The notes under the pieces are model-generated. The model was not told the DNA's origin, did not search any database, and was given only the letters and a program-made list of their open reading frames with translations. A stretch of 64,000 nt of DNA from Synechococcus sp. MW101C3 (lineage in GTDB: Bacteria > Cyanobacteriota > Cyanobacteriia > PCC-6307 > Cyanobiaceae). Each line of letters opens with the position of its first letter. The stretch's first letter is position 1. Location of the stretch: assembly GCF_002252635.1 (NCBI RefSeq), contig NZ_NQKX01000003.1, forward strand, positions 124,001 to 188,000, given 5' to 3'. Both the position numbers and the translations under genes were made by a program. Below, one piece after another: positions 34,163 to 43,401 of this stretch.

Positions 34163-35496
34163 TGAGGTGGACTGGTTTTTCTGGACAGCGCCCATCGTTA
34201 ACCTCTGAGGGGTGGCACCACCCTTGAAAGGGGGCTCTCACCAATGAGCAAGCGCCGCACCCACAGCCCCGAGTTCAAGGCCAGAGTCGCCATGGAGGCG
34301 ATCAGTGGCCGCAAGACGATCCAGGAGGTCACGCCATCCACCCGATCCAGGTGAGTCAGTGGAAGAGACAGCTGCTGGATGGTGCAAGTGAGCTGTTCAC
34401 CCGGGGCAAGAAGGCCATGGACAAGGACGAGAGCCAGGTCAAGGAGGCGGAGCTCTTCCAGCAGTACTGCTGCGCAGAAGCCTGACGGCTACGGCAAGCT
34501 GCAGATGGAGCTGGAGTGGCTCAAAAAAAGTCTCAGCTGCTCTGATGCCCGTGAACTGCGCAAGCTGGTCGATCACGACCATCCAGAGTTCAACATCGGC
34601 AGGCAATGTGCGCTGCTGAGCCTCCCCAGGTCCACGCTCTACTACCAGCCAACTGCGGTGCGGGAATCGACCCTGCGGATCATGGCCAGGATTGACGCCC
34701 TCTACCTGGAGGATCCCTGCAGCGGCAGCCGCCGGTTGGTGGACTACCTGGCCAGAGAGGGGATCCCGATCAGCCGTGACCGGGTGCGAAACCTCATGCG
34801 TCGCACGGGTTTACGGGCGATCTACCAGAAGCCCCGCACCACCGTGCCCGGCAAGCCATCGGAGCGGTTTCCCTGCCTGGTGGATCTCAAGCAGGTCACC
34901 CGGGTGGATCAGGTCTGGGCGACCGACATCACCTACATCCCGCTGCAGAAGGGATTCCTCTACCTGGTGGCAATCGTGGACCTTTTCTCCAGAGACGTAC
35001 GCAGCTGGAAGCTCTCGTAGCCTTTGGCTTCCGCGAATGCGGTACAGCCTTGACACGGAGTTCTGCCTGGATGCCTTGGAGATGGCGCTTGACGGTGATC
35101 GCAAGCCAGAGATCTTCCACTCCGACCAGGGCTTTCAGTTCACCTCTGGTGACTTCGTGGTCAGGCTGCAGGCTGAAGCCATTCAGATCAGCTGGTGAGG
35201 AGGGAAGCGCTGCTACGACAACATCCTGGTGGAGAGGCTGTGGCGGACGGTCAAGTACGTGGCCGCAGGCTTCTCGGCGAAGCCGAGTAGAGGTGCACCT
35301 GCACGCCTACAGCGATGGCTGGGAGGCTGAAATCAGCCTGGCCCGATTCCTGTGGAGGTACTGCCATGTAAGGCCACACAGCTCCCTGGGAGGCAGAACT
35401 CCCCATGAGGTCTACGCTGAGATCGAACCCTGTTCCTCCCGCCCGGAGTTAACGATGTCAGGGGCCAGATCTGTCCAGTAAGAGGCACCCACCTCA
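34163..35496 (+). mobile_element. decayed IS3-family insertion sequence
   Basis: About 1.33 kb. Terminal inverted repeats are visible as TGAGGTGG (34163-34170) against CCACCTCA (35489-35496), CTGGACAG (34181-34188) against CTGTCCAG (35471-35478) at the same distance from each end, and ATCGTTAAC (34194-34202) against GTTAACGAT (35448-35456). No flanking target duplication is obvious. It begins about 150 bp after the tRNA-Leu 3' end. Confidence 0.8.
34244..35480 (+). pseudogene. IS3-family transposase OrfA/OrfB, multiply frameshifted
   Basis: OrfA begins ATG 34244 with a helix-turn-helix style start (MSKRRTHSPEFKARVAMEAI) and shifts frame near 34330. OrfB pieces follow: a HTH_21-like part with YYQPTAVRESTLRIMARID, the integrase core with ATDITYIPL (first Asp) and HSDQGFQF (second Asp), and the terminal RPHSSLGGRTPHEVY region. 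At least three frame changes and an internal stop separate them, so no functional transposase can be made. Confidence 0.85.
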
Positions 35497-36463
35497 ACCA
35501 GCAATGATTCGTGCACTTGAAGCGGTAGCCGCCATGATTGGCACCTCTTCAAGCACAACAAGGCTTGGCATTGCATCTAGGAGGCTGAAGAAACGCGTTT
35601 CGGACCTCCTATCGGCACCTTGTAACGATCAACAAGGAGACAGTTCCAGCCGTATATCGGCTGGCGGTTTCATTCCGGGGCGCAGGAAAACATCGATTGA
35701 CCGCGTTCACCCAGAATCACCCGGCTTCTGTAGAGGTATTCAGCAGCCTCCTAGCTTCAACAGACAAGGTACTGCCTTGGTGGGTTGAGGGGATCAATGA
35801 ATTCCAGACCCAGTATTCATTCTTGACCCTGTTGCAGCGGACGCCCCTCACGACTTGTTGTCATCCGCGTTTCCCGACTGGGTTTGGGCTGGGGAAGAGC
35901 AAACTGACCTCGCAGTCATCCAGAGCAAACGTTGGTTCACAATTGGCCCCATCATCGACCACCCCGATCGAGCGTCCAGTCGTATCAAGATAACCCCGCC
36001 GGACTGTCTCCTGCCCGAGATATTCGGCTAGCGAGCAGGCCCGTGAAGGGAGCTGATTCGTGCCCATGCAGATCCAGTGGGTTCACAACCTCAGCTGCAT
36101 TGGTCATATCCTCAAGCCCCCGGGTGTACGAATGAGAAGGGTGACATCTTTCCTGAAACCGGGCGACCTCCCAGGTCTTATCCAGGGAGAGCACCCATCG
36201 CCATAGCACCGGAAGGGTTTCGTCCTTGGACCGATAGCCAGGGTCCATTCAACTGCTTGGATCTCGAGCCCATCGGAACCGAGTCAGGCTCGTGTCACTC
36301 GAGGGGGACAGGGCCGTCGCTGAAGTCGCCTGCTGGGGCAAATCGTGGAGAAGTCAGATCAGAGATAGGTACCCTCAAACCACGGAAGGAATAGCCATCG
36401 GCGAATCCTCCTTCGGCAAGGCTGATAGCGATGTTGCAGGAAAACCGCTAGGGTTCATTGCTG
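35497..36463. other. gene-free stretch between the IS remnant and the EAL gene
   Basis: About 970 bp of lower GC than the flanks. Only short unrelated open frames on both strands, with no recognisable motif. It may be residue of older insertions. Confidence 0.55.
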
Positions 36464-37762
36464 ATGGCTACCACCGCAGTCAGCCATCATGCGCACTCCA
36501 TGGATCATGCTGAGCCTTTGCAAACATCGATCGAAGGGAATATGGACCCTCGATCGGATCAGCTGGACATTCACTTTCAACCAATCATCTCCCTCAAGCA
36601 AACCGCTGTCGTGGGCCTCGAGGCCCTCGCGCGACCGAAGCACATGGGTGTCGGACAGCTGTTCGCCCAGGCCCGCAAGGAAGGCAGGCTGCTGGCACTC
36701 GATCGCCGCTGCCGCACCCTTGCCATGGAGCGTTACCGGGATCTCAACCTGCCCCGGTCCCTGCGACCCTTTCTGTTTCTCAACTTCGAAAGCTCATTGA
36801 TCGACGAGGGGGTGGAGGGCTCTGGAGCTCTGCTTGAGGCCACCCTGGCCACGGGTCTGGAACCCAGTGACATCGTGATCGAGCTCAACGAAACCAAAGT
36901 GCAAAACACGGTGACCCTGAAGCGCTTCGTGGAGCGCCATCGTGAACTCGGTTTCCTGATCGCTATCGACGACATGGGAACCGGCCACAGCAACCTGCCC
37001 CGCATCGCCGAATTGCGGCCCCACATCATCAAGATCGACCGCAGTCTCATCGCCGGAGTCGAAAGCGACTTCTTCAAACAGGAAACCATGAAGTCACTGG
37101 TCCTACTCGGAAAGACCATCGGCACCCTGGTGGTGGCCGAAGGGGTGGAAACCCAGGCAGAACTGGACACATGCGCCGCCCTCGGAGCGGAGTTCTTTCA
37201 GGGTTATCACTTTGCGCGCGCCAAGCCATCGGCGGATCTGCACTTGGCGGTCCTGCAGCCAGCGCTGATGGAAGCCGCCTGCCGCCAGCGGGCCAAGGCC
37301 GTGGCCACCATCCAGGCCCGGCACAAGGAGAGCTTCGATTTGATCACTCTGGCCCTCGCAGGATGTGAACGCCTACGCCACAGCGCTGCCAGCGCGTTCG
37401 ACAGCGGCCTTGCCAACTGGGTGAGTAGCAACACCGCCATCGAAGCGGCCTACCTGCTCGACGGGGACGGCCTGCAGATCAGCAACACACACCTGGGCAG
37501 GGGGCTACGCCCGTCCGGGAACCGCCTGTTCACGCCCGCCACGCGGGGCACCGACCACGCCAACAAGGAGTACTTCTTCAGCTTGATTGACACCGGTCTC
37601 CATCAGTACATCACTGACACTTACATCAGCTTGGCCACCGGCCAGCCCTGCCGCACCCTGGCCATGAGGCTGGAGCACGCCAGCGGCACTTCCTTCGTGC
37701 TCTGCATTGATCAACGTCTGTCCGACGACAATCTGGTTGAGGGTTCGCGCCAAACAGGTTGA
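36464..37762 (+). CDS. EAL-domain c-di-GMP phosphodiesterase with C-terminal sensory-like domain
   Basis: 432 residues. The EAL domain spans about 35-270, with E53-A-L (GLEALAR), Asn in FLNFESS, Glu in ELNET, the Asp pair in DDMGTGHSNL, Lys in IIKIDRSL, Glu in VVAEGVET and Gln in FFQGYHFA. All metal and catalytic positions are kept, so it should linearise c-di-GMP. The last 140 residues (AYLLDGDGLQISNTHL, EYFFSLIDTGLHQYITDTYIS) resemble the YkuI-type PAS/Cache domain. No membrane segment. An internal ATG at 36542, just before the EAL fold, is a possible start. Confidence 0.87.
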   Translation: MATTAVSHHAHSMDHAEPLQTSIEGNMDPRSDQLDIHFQPIISLKQTAVVGLEALARPKHMGVGQLFAQARKEGRLLALDRRCRTLAMERYRDLNLPRSLRPFLFLNFESSLIDEGVEGSGALLEATLATGLEPSDIVIELNETKVQNTVTLKRFVERHRELGFLIAIDDMGTGHSNLPRIAELRPHIIKIDRSLIAGVESDFFKQETMKSLVLLGKTIGTLVVAEGVETQAELDTCAALGAEFFQGYHFARAKPSADLHLAVLQPALMEAACRQRAKAVATIQARHKESFDLITLALAGCERLRHSAASAFDSGLANWVSSNTAIEAAYLLDGDGLQISNTHLGRGLRPSGNRLFTPATRGTDHANKEYFFSLIDTGLHQYITDTYISLATGQPCRTLAMRLEHASGTSFVLCIDQRLSDDNLVEGSRQTG

Positions 37763-37879
37763 CCGCTCTGGAGTGGTTCAGCTGAATCCGGTTGCCATGC
37801 GCAGGGCACCGGGTCATGCCTGCTCCCCTCACCACCTAACAGATTGCGCTGTACGTGTCCAAACGACGAGCCGGCCGCC

Positions 37880-38382
37880 GCCAAGAGGTGGCCGCCGCTC
37901 CGGCGGGCATTTGGGTGAGCAGTGCCCACCGGATTGATTCAGGCCGGCTGCAACCCAAAGCCGCCAAACCCCCTGGACGTCGACGTCCAGACCCGTTGGC
38001 CGAGGTCTGGGATCCGCTGCTACTCCCGCTGCTGGAACGCCACCCTGCCCTGACACCCACCACCGTGTTGGAACACCTGCAGGAGTAAAGCCAGATCAGG
38101 ACTGGAGTTCACTCAACCGCACCCTGCAGCGACGGGTGCAGCACTGGAAGGCCCTCCATGGCCCAACACCCGAGGTGATGTTCCCGCTGGCCTACCAGCC
38201 CGGCGAGATCGGGTTCTGCGACTTCACCAAGGTCAAACGTGTGGAGATCACCCGGCGGGGAAAGCCGTTTCCGCACCTGCTGTTCCACTACCGCCTAGCC
38301 TGGAGCGGCTGGCCTACGGCCAGGTCATCCACGGCGGTGAAAGGTTTGTCGCCCTCTCAGAGGGGCTGTAGAACGCCCTTGC
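37880..38382 (+). pseudogene. IS21-family IstA transposase remnant
   Basis: Pieces of IstA are readable in changing frames: RIDSGRLQPKAAKP and LLPLLERHPALTPTTVLEHL; then RVQHWKALHGPTPEVMF, GEIGFCDFTKVKRVEIT and HLLFHYRLAWSGW; then [18 protein letters not shown] followed by a stop. There are at least two frameshifts and a nonsense codon. The N-terminal helix-turn-helix and the C-terminus are missing, and no IstB follows. Confidence 0.82.
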
Positions 38383-38466
38383 CGCCACGGTGCCGTTGTC
38401 CTGCAACAGGCGGTCGGCCAGGGTCGATTTGCCGTGGTCGATGTTGGCGATGATGCAGAAGTTTCT
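38377..38466 (-). pseudogene. 30-codon fragment of lepA (elongation factor 4) N-terminus
   Basis: The minus strand encodes [20 protein letters not shown] followed by [10 protein letters not shown], which is the G1 region of LepA (known form ...[21 protein letters not shown]). It has no start codon and stops matching at the junction with the IstA remnant near 38380. A displaced copy of part of a housekeeping gene, not functional. Confidence 0.8.
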
Positions 38467-38638
38467 GCAGAACCGTGCCGGCCACTGTCCTCACCTCGAA
38501 CCTGCCATCCCGTCCGGCTCCTGCGCGGATGTATGCCCGTCGGTGTTCCCACGCTCCGGTTGGCTCGACCCGCAGGCCTAAGGCGGCCGGGCCCGAACCG
38601 TCCGACCTCCTTAGGCTTGGCTCCGGGGCAAGGCATGG

Positions 38639-41230
38639 ATGCATCCTCTGCTCGGGGCACTTCTCAAGCCACGGCGACTTCCCTCTCTGTGGCAGCGGCA
38701 GCGCCCGTGGTCTCTGCTGCACTCCTGGTGGAAAGACGAGCGGCACTCGCTGAACCGGGCCAAAGCCCGCCTGCCCGGCCTGGCCGCCCTGCTGCTGCTC
38801 ACCCCGCTGCTCGGCCTAGAGATCGCCCGGCGCAGTGACAACATCAGGATTGAAAAAGACACCCAGCGCCGTGAACAGCTGGAGGTGGTGATGGCGGCGC
38901 TGCTGAGCGTCAAGCGCACCGTCTTCGACTGGGGCCACTGGGACGACGCCTACGAGTTCGCCGCCGGCCGCAATCCCGGCTTCGTCAGCCTCGACGTGGC
39001 CAGCACCTCGCTGTTCGATGGCGAGGCCCGCATGGTGATCTTCGGCCCCGGCGGCAAGACCCTGCTCACCTACAGCCGCGGCATCCGCCGCCGCCATGCG
39101 GCCACCACCAACAGCCATGGAGTCGGTGGCGGTATGCCGCAGGAGCTGATCCGCTGCGCCCGCGATCAGCTGCCCGCCCTCGTCACGCTGAACAGCTTCC
39201 GCCGCCTCGCTTGCCCCAGCGACGACGGCCAGCTCTACATGGGTGTGATCACGCCTCTCACCGATAACGCCAGCCTGCGGCCCGCCCGCGGCGCCCTGGT
39301 GTTGTTCGAACCGCTGCTCAAATCCGACTACGGCCCCAACCTCAGCGGCAGCCTCAGCCAGCTCGGGGAGGCCGTGCAGTTCATGGCTACGGACGACGAC
39401 GCCGCGGCCGCCCGCGCCGGTGTCGAACTGGTGGAACCGCCAATCCACTCCAACGATCGCCAGCGGCTCGGCCTGCGCCGCCAACCGGTGCTGCCCATTG
39501 TGGCCCGCTCCCTGGCCGACGATCTTCTGCTGATCCTTGCCATTGTCGCCGGCCTGCTCGTCTTCCGCATCCTCCTGGTGCTGGAGCGGCGGCGGCAGAA
39601 GGTACTGCGGTGCAAGGTGGAGCGCCGCGCCGCCCAGCGCATCCGCCGGGCCTGCCGCGACCTCGACGCCCTGCTGGAGGGGGTGGGGAAGGGGCCCGAG
39701 GGCCTCCCCGATGGGCCCTCCGAAACGCACGTGCTGGCCCGGCTGATCCACAGCGGAATAGAAACCGCCCCAGACAGCGATCCGCTCCTGTTACCCGAGC
39801 ATGAGGCGGCCACCATGGAGTCCAGGCTCGCCGAGGTGGCGGACCGCTTTCAGCATTTTCTGCGGTCGGCCCGCTCGCTCGCTCTGTTCGATTCGCTCAC
39901 CCAGCTGCCCAATCGTCGCTACTTCATCGAGCAGCTTCAGATCGAAGTGCAGCGGGCCCACCGCAGCCGCCAGGCCTCCGCGATCCTGTTCGTGGATGTC
40001 GACAAGTTCAAGAACATCAACGACACCTACGGCCACGATGCCGGCGATGCCGCCCTGGTGATCACCGCCCAGCGGCTCCAGGATCAGATCCGCGGCGGTG
40101 ATTTCCTCGCCCGCTACGGCGGTGACGAGTTCGCCATCCTCATGGCCCCGTACGCCGGTCCCGACCGCTCTGGCGGCGACCTGCGCAGCCAGGCCCGCCA
40201 GTTGGCCCAGCGGGTGGCCAAGGCCTTCGAAGACAGCTTTCAGGTGGCAGGGGTCTCGATCGAGATCAGCCTCAGCATCGGCATCGCCACGGTGGAGCCC
40301 GACGAAACCGACATCGAGGCGTGCATCAAGCGCTCCGACATCGCCATGTACCAGGCGAAGCAGCACAAGCACAGCCGCATCTCCATCTTCGAAGCCAACG
40401 CCGCCACCACCGAGCTCGACGACTACAGCCTCTATTCCGACCTGATGCGGGCCCTGCGCCAGGGTGAGCTGCGCATGCTGTTCCAGCCGATCGTCGATGG
40501 CTCCGACACCATCCACGGCGTGGAAGCCTTGGCCCGCTGGCACCACCCCCAGCAGGGCGATGTTTCACCGGAGGTGTTCATCGCCCTGGCGGAGCGCTAC
40601 CGCCAAATGGACATCCTCGGCGAGGAACTGGTGCGCCTTGCGATCGAGGGCTTCGTGCGCCTGCGCCAGCAGCTCGGCCCGGAGCTCCAGCTCGCCGTCA
40701 ACGTCACCCCGTCGCAACTCTCGCACCCCAACATTGTGGATCGGCTGCTGGGCCTGCTCGCCTGGGAGGGGATCCCCTTCCACCTCCTCACTTTGGAGAT
40801 CACCGAACGCTCGGTGCTGGAGTCCACCGACACCGTGGCTGGCAACATCCGCCTGCTTCAGGACCAGGGGGTGCGCCTGGCCCTCGACGACTTCGGCATC
40901 GGGTATTCCTCGCTCAACCTGCTCATCACCCTCAAGCCCAACGGCCTCAAGATCGACAAATCATTCGTGACGGCGATGCACGTCAACCCCTTCGCCAATC
41001 AGATCGTCACCATGATCGCTGGCCTGGCCAGCCGCATGGAGCTTGATCTGGTGGCGGAAGGGGTCGACAACCCCGACACCCTGGTGTTGCTGCAGAACCT
41101 CGGCCTGCGCTTCTTTCAAGGCTTCCTTTACTGCAGTCCCCTCTCGGTCGAGGGCGTCCTGGCCCGCTACAGCAGCGGATCGGGTTCACAGGCGGCGCTC
41201 TCCGCCAGGCCGCCGTCAGGGCCGGCGTAA
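38639..41230 (+). CDS. CHASE4-GGDEF-EAL membrane c-di-GMP protein
   Basis: 863 residues. TM1 at about 46-62; a periplasmic CHASE4-like sensor with TVFDWGHWDDAYEFAAG; TM2 at about 295-315; an insert; then the GGDEF domain with YGGDEF (494-498) preceded by the RGGD inhibitory site five residues before; then the EAL domain (E-A-L near 628, ITERS, DDFGIGYSS, LKIDKSF, VAEGVD, FFQGFLY). Both catalytic sets look intact, so the protein could make or break c-di-GMP, with feedback inhibition on synthesis. The gene lies just after the IstA/lepA debris. Confidence 0.92.
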   Translation: MHPLLGALLKPRRLPSLWQRQRPWSLLHSWWKDERHSLNRAKARLPGLAALLLLTPLLGLEIARRSDNIRIEKDTQRREQLEVVMAALLSVKRTVFDWGHWDDAYEFAAGRNPGFVSLDVASTSLFDGEARMVIFGPGGKTLLTYSRGIRRRHAATTNSHGVGGGMPQELIRCARDQLPALVTLNSFRRLACPSDDGQLYMGVITPLTDNASLRPARGALVLFEPLLKSDYGPNLSGSLSQLGEAVQFMATDDDAAAARAGVELVEPPIHSNDRQRLGLRRQPVLPIVARSLADDLLLILAIVAGLLVFRILLVLERRRQKVLRCKVERRAAQRIRRACRDLDALLEGVGKGPEGLPDGPSETHVLARLIHSGIETAPDSDPLLLPEHEAATMESRLAEVADRFQHFLRSARSLALFDSLTQLPNRRYFIEQLQIEVQRAHRSRQASAILFVDVDKFKNINDTYGHDAGDAALVITAQRLQDQIRGGDFLARYGGDEFAILMAPYAGPDRSGGDLRSQARQLAQRVAKAFEDSFQVAGVSIEISLSIGIATVEPDETDIEACIKRSDIAMYQAKQHKHSRISIFEANAATTELDDYSLYSDLMRALRQGELRMLFQPIVDGSDTIHGVEALARWHHPQQGDVSPEVFIALAERYRQMDILGEELVRLAIEGFVRLRQQLGPELQLAVNVTPSQLSHPNIVDRLLGLLAWEGIPFHLLTLEITERSVLESTDTVAGNIRLLQDQGVRLALDDFGIGYSSLNLLITLKPNGLKIDKSFVTAMHVNPFANQIVTMIAGLASRMELDLVAEGVDNPDTLVLLQNLGLRFFQGFLYCSPLSVEGVLARYSSGSGSQAALSARPPSGPA

Positions 41231-41418
41231 CGCCCCAGCCGCACCAGCCCCAGGGGCAGGGCAATCACCAGGCAGCGCCGCAGCAGCGTGCCCGCGCTGG
41301 CCAGCACCACCGTGCCGCCATCGATCACCAGACCGTTGCTGCTGAACCGCAGGGCGGCCGGATCGACCATGAAGGTGACGCTCTGGCTGGTTGGGTGGCG
41401 CAGAGGCAAGCAGAAGCT

Positions 41419-41850
41419 GCTGGGGCGGAGTGCAGTCAACCGGAACGCCTGGCTGCAGCAGAAGCGGTGCTGGGTGCCTGGCCGGTTCCCGTCAGCTATG
41501 GCGGCGAGCGGGCCTGTTACCTACCCCAGATCGATCGGATCCAGCTACCGGAGCGGGCTGCCGTTCGTTCTGCTGCTGGGTTCTACGCCACCTGGGCGCA
41601 TGAGGTGATCCACTCCACCGGGCACGCCAGCCGCCTCCAGCGGGACCTGAGCGGGCGGTTCGGCTCGAAGGCCTATGCCCGAGAGGAACTGGTGGCGGAA
41701 CTTGGTTCAGTGCTGCTGGGGGACCAGCTGGAGATTGGCAGCGCGATCGAAAACCACGCGGCCTACCTCGACCACTGGGTTGAGTTGCTTAAGGAGACTC
41801 CGCAGTTGCTGTACCAGGTGCTCGGAGAGGTGAGGCGTGCGGTGGAGCTG
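41419..41850 (+). pseudogene. fragment of an ArdC-like protein (zincin-like domain)
   Basis: The reading frame matches the C-terminal part of ArdC/DUF1738 antirestriction-type proteins: RLAAAEAVLGAW, GGERACYLPQIDRIQLP, WAHEVIHSTGHASRL with its HExxH zinc site, and SGRFGSKAYAREELVAELG. The N-terminal ssDNA-binding domain is missing and the match ends near 41850, where the frame runs into IS sequence. ArdC proteins travel on plasmids and phages, so this marks past transfer. Confidence 0.72.
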
Positions 41851-41861
41851 GTTCTACTTCA

Positions 41862-42238
41862 GAGAGGGGATAAGCAAGGGACGCCAGCAGAGACTGACCC
41901 TACATGCCAGTAACGGCAATGCCATACATGCCGCCACGCTGGAGAGCCGGCTGGAGGAGCTGGGAGTGCTCAGATCCTTCTCCAGGCCACGGGTATCCAA
42001 CGACAACCCCTACTCCGAATCCCTGTTCCGCACGGCCAAATACCGGCCTGACTACCCCAGCCGGCCATTCACCAGCAAGGAGGCCGCCTGCCAGTGGGTG
42101 ACCTCGTTTGTGGACTGGTACAACCACCGGCACCCGCCACACGGGGATCACATTCGTGACACCCCATCAGCGCCACAACGGTGATTCTGTGGAGATCTGC
42201 CGTCACCGGGCTGGCGCGGCGGTTCTGAAAAAAAGATG
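41862..42238 (+). pseudogene. second IS3-family OrfB fragment
   Basis: C-terminal integrase core: ATLESRLEELGVLRSFSRPR, VSNDNPYSESLFRTAKYRP and WVTSFVDWYNHRH, then a frame change to HTGITFVTPHQRHNGDSVE. The DNG motif that normally contains the second catalytic Asp reads ASNG. The sequence differs from the IS3 remnant at 34 kb, so it is another element. Confidence 0.8.
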
Positions 42239-42255
42239 AATACAGTTAAGATGGT

Positions 42256-42909
42256 GTGGTGTTGACTTTATCTAAATCTTTGGATCTCCAGCGCTTTACC
42301 CGCAACGCTTCCTTTGGGGTTTATTCGCTTGCCATCTTACTGGCATCTGGAAGGGCTGAAGCCTCGCCATCGCAGTTCCAGGTCATCATCGACGCTTCTA
42401 ATCCAGCAGCCGTTACGTTCTCTGGAACCCTTGCTCCGGCCTTGGCTAATTCCACCGGCCAGGGTTTTGCCGTGGTGTTCGAGGGAACACTCTTAGGCAG
42501 CTTACGATTTGCCTCATTAACTCCCGGCAGTTTCGCAGCCAATCAATCTAATTATCGATACGGCATTCTTTCCGCTGCTCAGCCTAATGCTGTTTCGCCT
42601 GATGGCGGTCTGCGCCTTACCTGTTGTGGCAATCAAACCCAGACCTTCATCGCAGGGCAAACTGCATTCTCCGGACTATCGACGTTCAACCTGACGCCTT
42701 TTCCCATTGCCACCACAGATCGCACAGGAAATATCCTCGTAAGCGATATTAATGGCAACACCACAGCAACGGTGGTCGGCCACTACAGCTACATCGTCCC
42801 AGGCCCGCTCCCTGTTCTCGGCGCTGGTGCTGCCTTCTTTTGGAGCCGGAAACTCCGCAAGCGCCTCAAGCATTCCAAGCCCGAAATGATTCCAGCCACT
42901 AGGGTCTGA
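42256..42909 (+). CDS. secreted protein with cyanobacterial PEP-CTERM-like (PGPLP) sorting signal
   Basis: 217 residues. An N-terminal signal ends near residue 36 (SGRAEAS). A beta-rich mature domain follows with Asn/Thr-rich repeats and one Cys pair (LTCCGNQT). The C-terminal tripartite signal is PGPLPVLGAG, then a hydrophobic AAFFW, then a basic cluster SRKLRKRLK. This is the cyanoexosortase-type sorting signal, so the protein should be processed and exported to the surface. The GTG at 42256 is used since no ATG fits. GC is well below the surroundings, and no exosortase gene is in view. Confidence 0.78.
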   Translation: MVLTLSKSLDLQRFTRNASFGVYSLAILLASGRAEASPSQFQVIIDASNPAAVTFSGTLAPALANSTGQGFAVVFEGTLLGSLRFASLTPGSFAANQSNYRYGILSAAQPNAVSPDGGLRLTCCGNQTQTFIAGQTAFSGLSTFNLTPFPIATTDRTGNILVSDINGNTTATVVGHYSYIVPGPLPVLGAGAAFFWSRKLRKRLKHSKPEMIPATRV

Positions 42910-43401
42910 GGTGGTCAACAAGAGCTTCATCTGACGGAGCTGTCAGTGCATTTCTTCAGTGCATTTTTTGCACCGGCAGTTCCGTAGCTGCTGCGCCAGA
43001 CACCGCTGACCGTAACCCGGTGGGCAGGGTGTGTTCTTTGGCGCCTCAGCCATGAATAGCCGCTCGTTCTAGATCTCCTGCTGGAAGTGGCCCTACCGCC
43101 ACACGCGTCACCTGCGCTGGTTGGTGGCATTGACCTGGCCCCCGCAATCCTTTCCTCGCCGGCTCGCCATCGAGCTGGAACTGCGCCGCTGCGAAGGCAA
43201 CTGGAAGCTGCCCTAGCGACCTCTGGCGGAACCCCTTGATGAGGGGGCCTGCTGGAGACCCGCGCCTGCGGGGCCCACTAGCGCCAGTCTTGTAGCGCCA
43301 ATCTTGGCTTGACAATAACAATTCTCGAGAGCTTACATGTCCATTACTAAAATGAGCCTGACCAATAGAGAGACGGTGACAGAATTAACGTGGAAAGATG
43401 A
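42910..43401. other. gene-poor stretch with degraded coding traces
   Basis: Contains one copy (42978-43043) of a 66-bp repeat also found at 44915-44980. An unassigned plus-strand open stretch follows at about 43071-43220, rich in Arg/Trp/Leu (WKWPYRHTRHLRWLVALTW). No intact gene is supported. Confidence 0.5.
42978..43043 (-). repeat. diverged repeat, copy A
   Basis: About 80 percent identical over roughly 65 bp to copy B at 44915-44980, same orientation. In the minus-strand frame both copies keep the pattern HPAxRVT, then G, then RS and GT, so they look like fragments of the same protein-coding element. Confidence 0.6.

Noticed and set aside
41167-41439. Minus-strand frame with a GGTVVLASAGTLL stretch after the GGDEF-EAL gene
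   Set aside because: Overlaps the 3' end of that gene and shows no family, start signal or conservation I can point to; it could be a gene remnant but is not supported.
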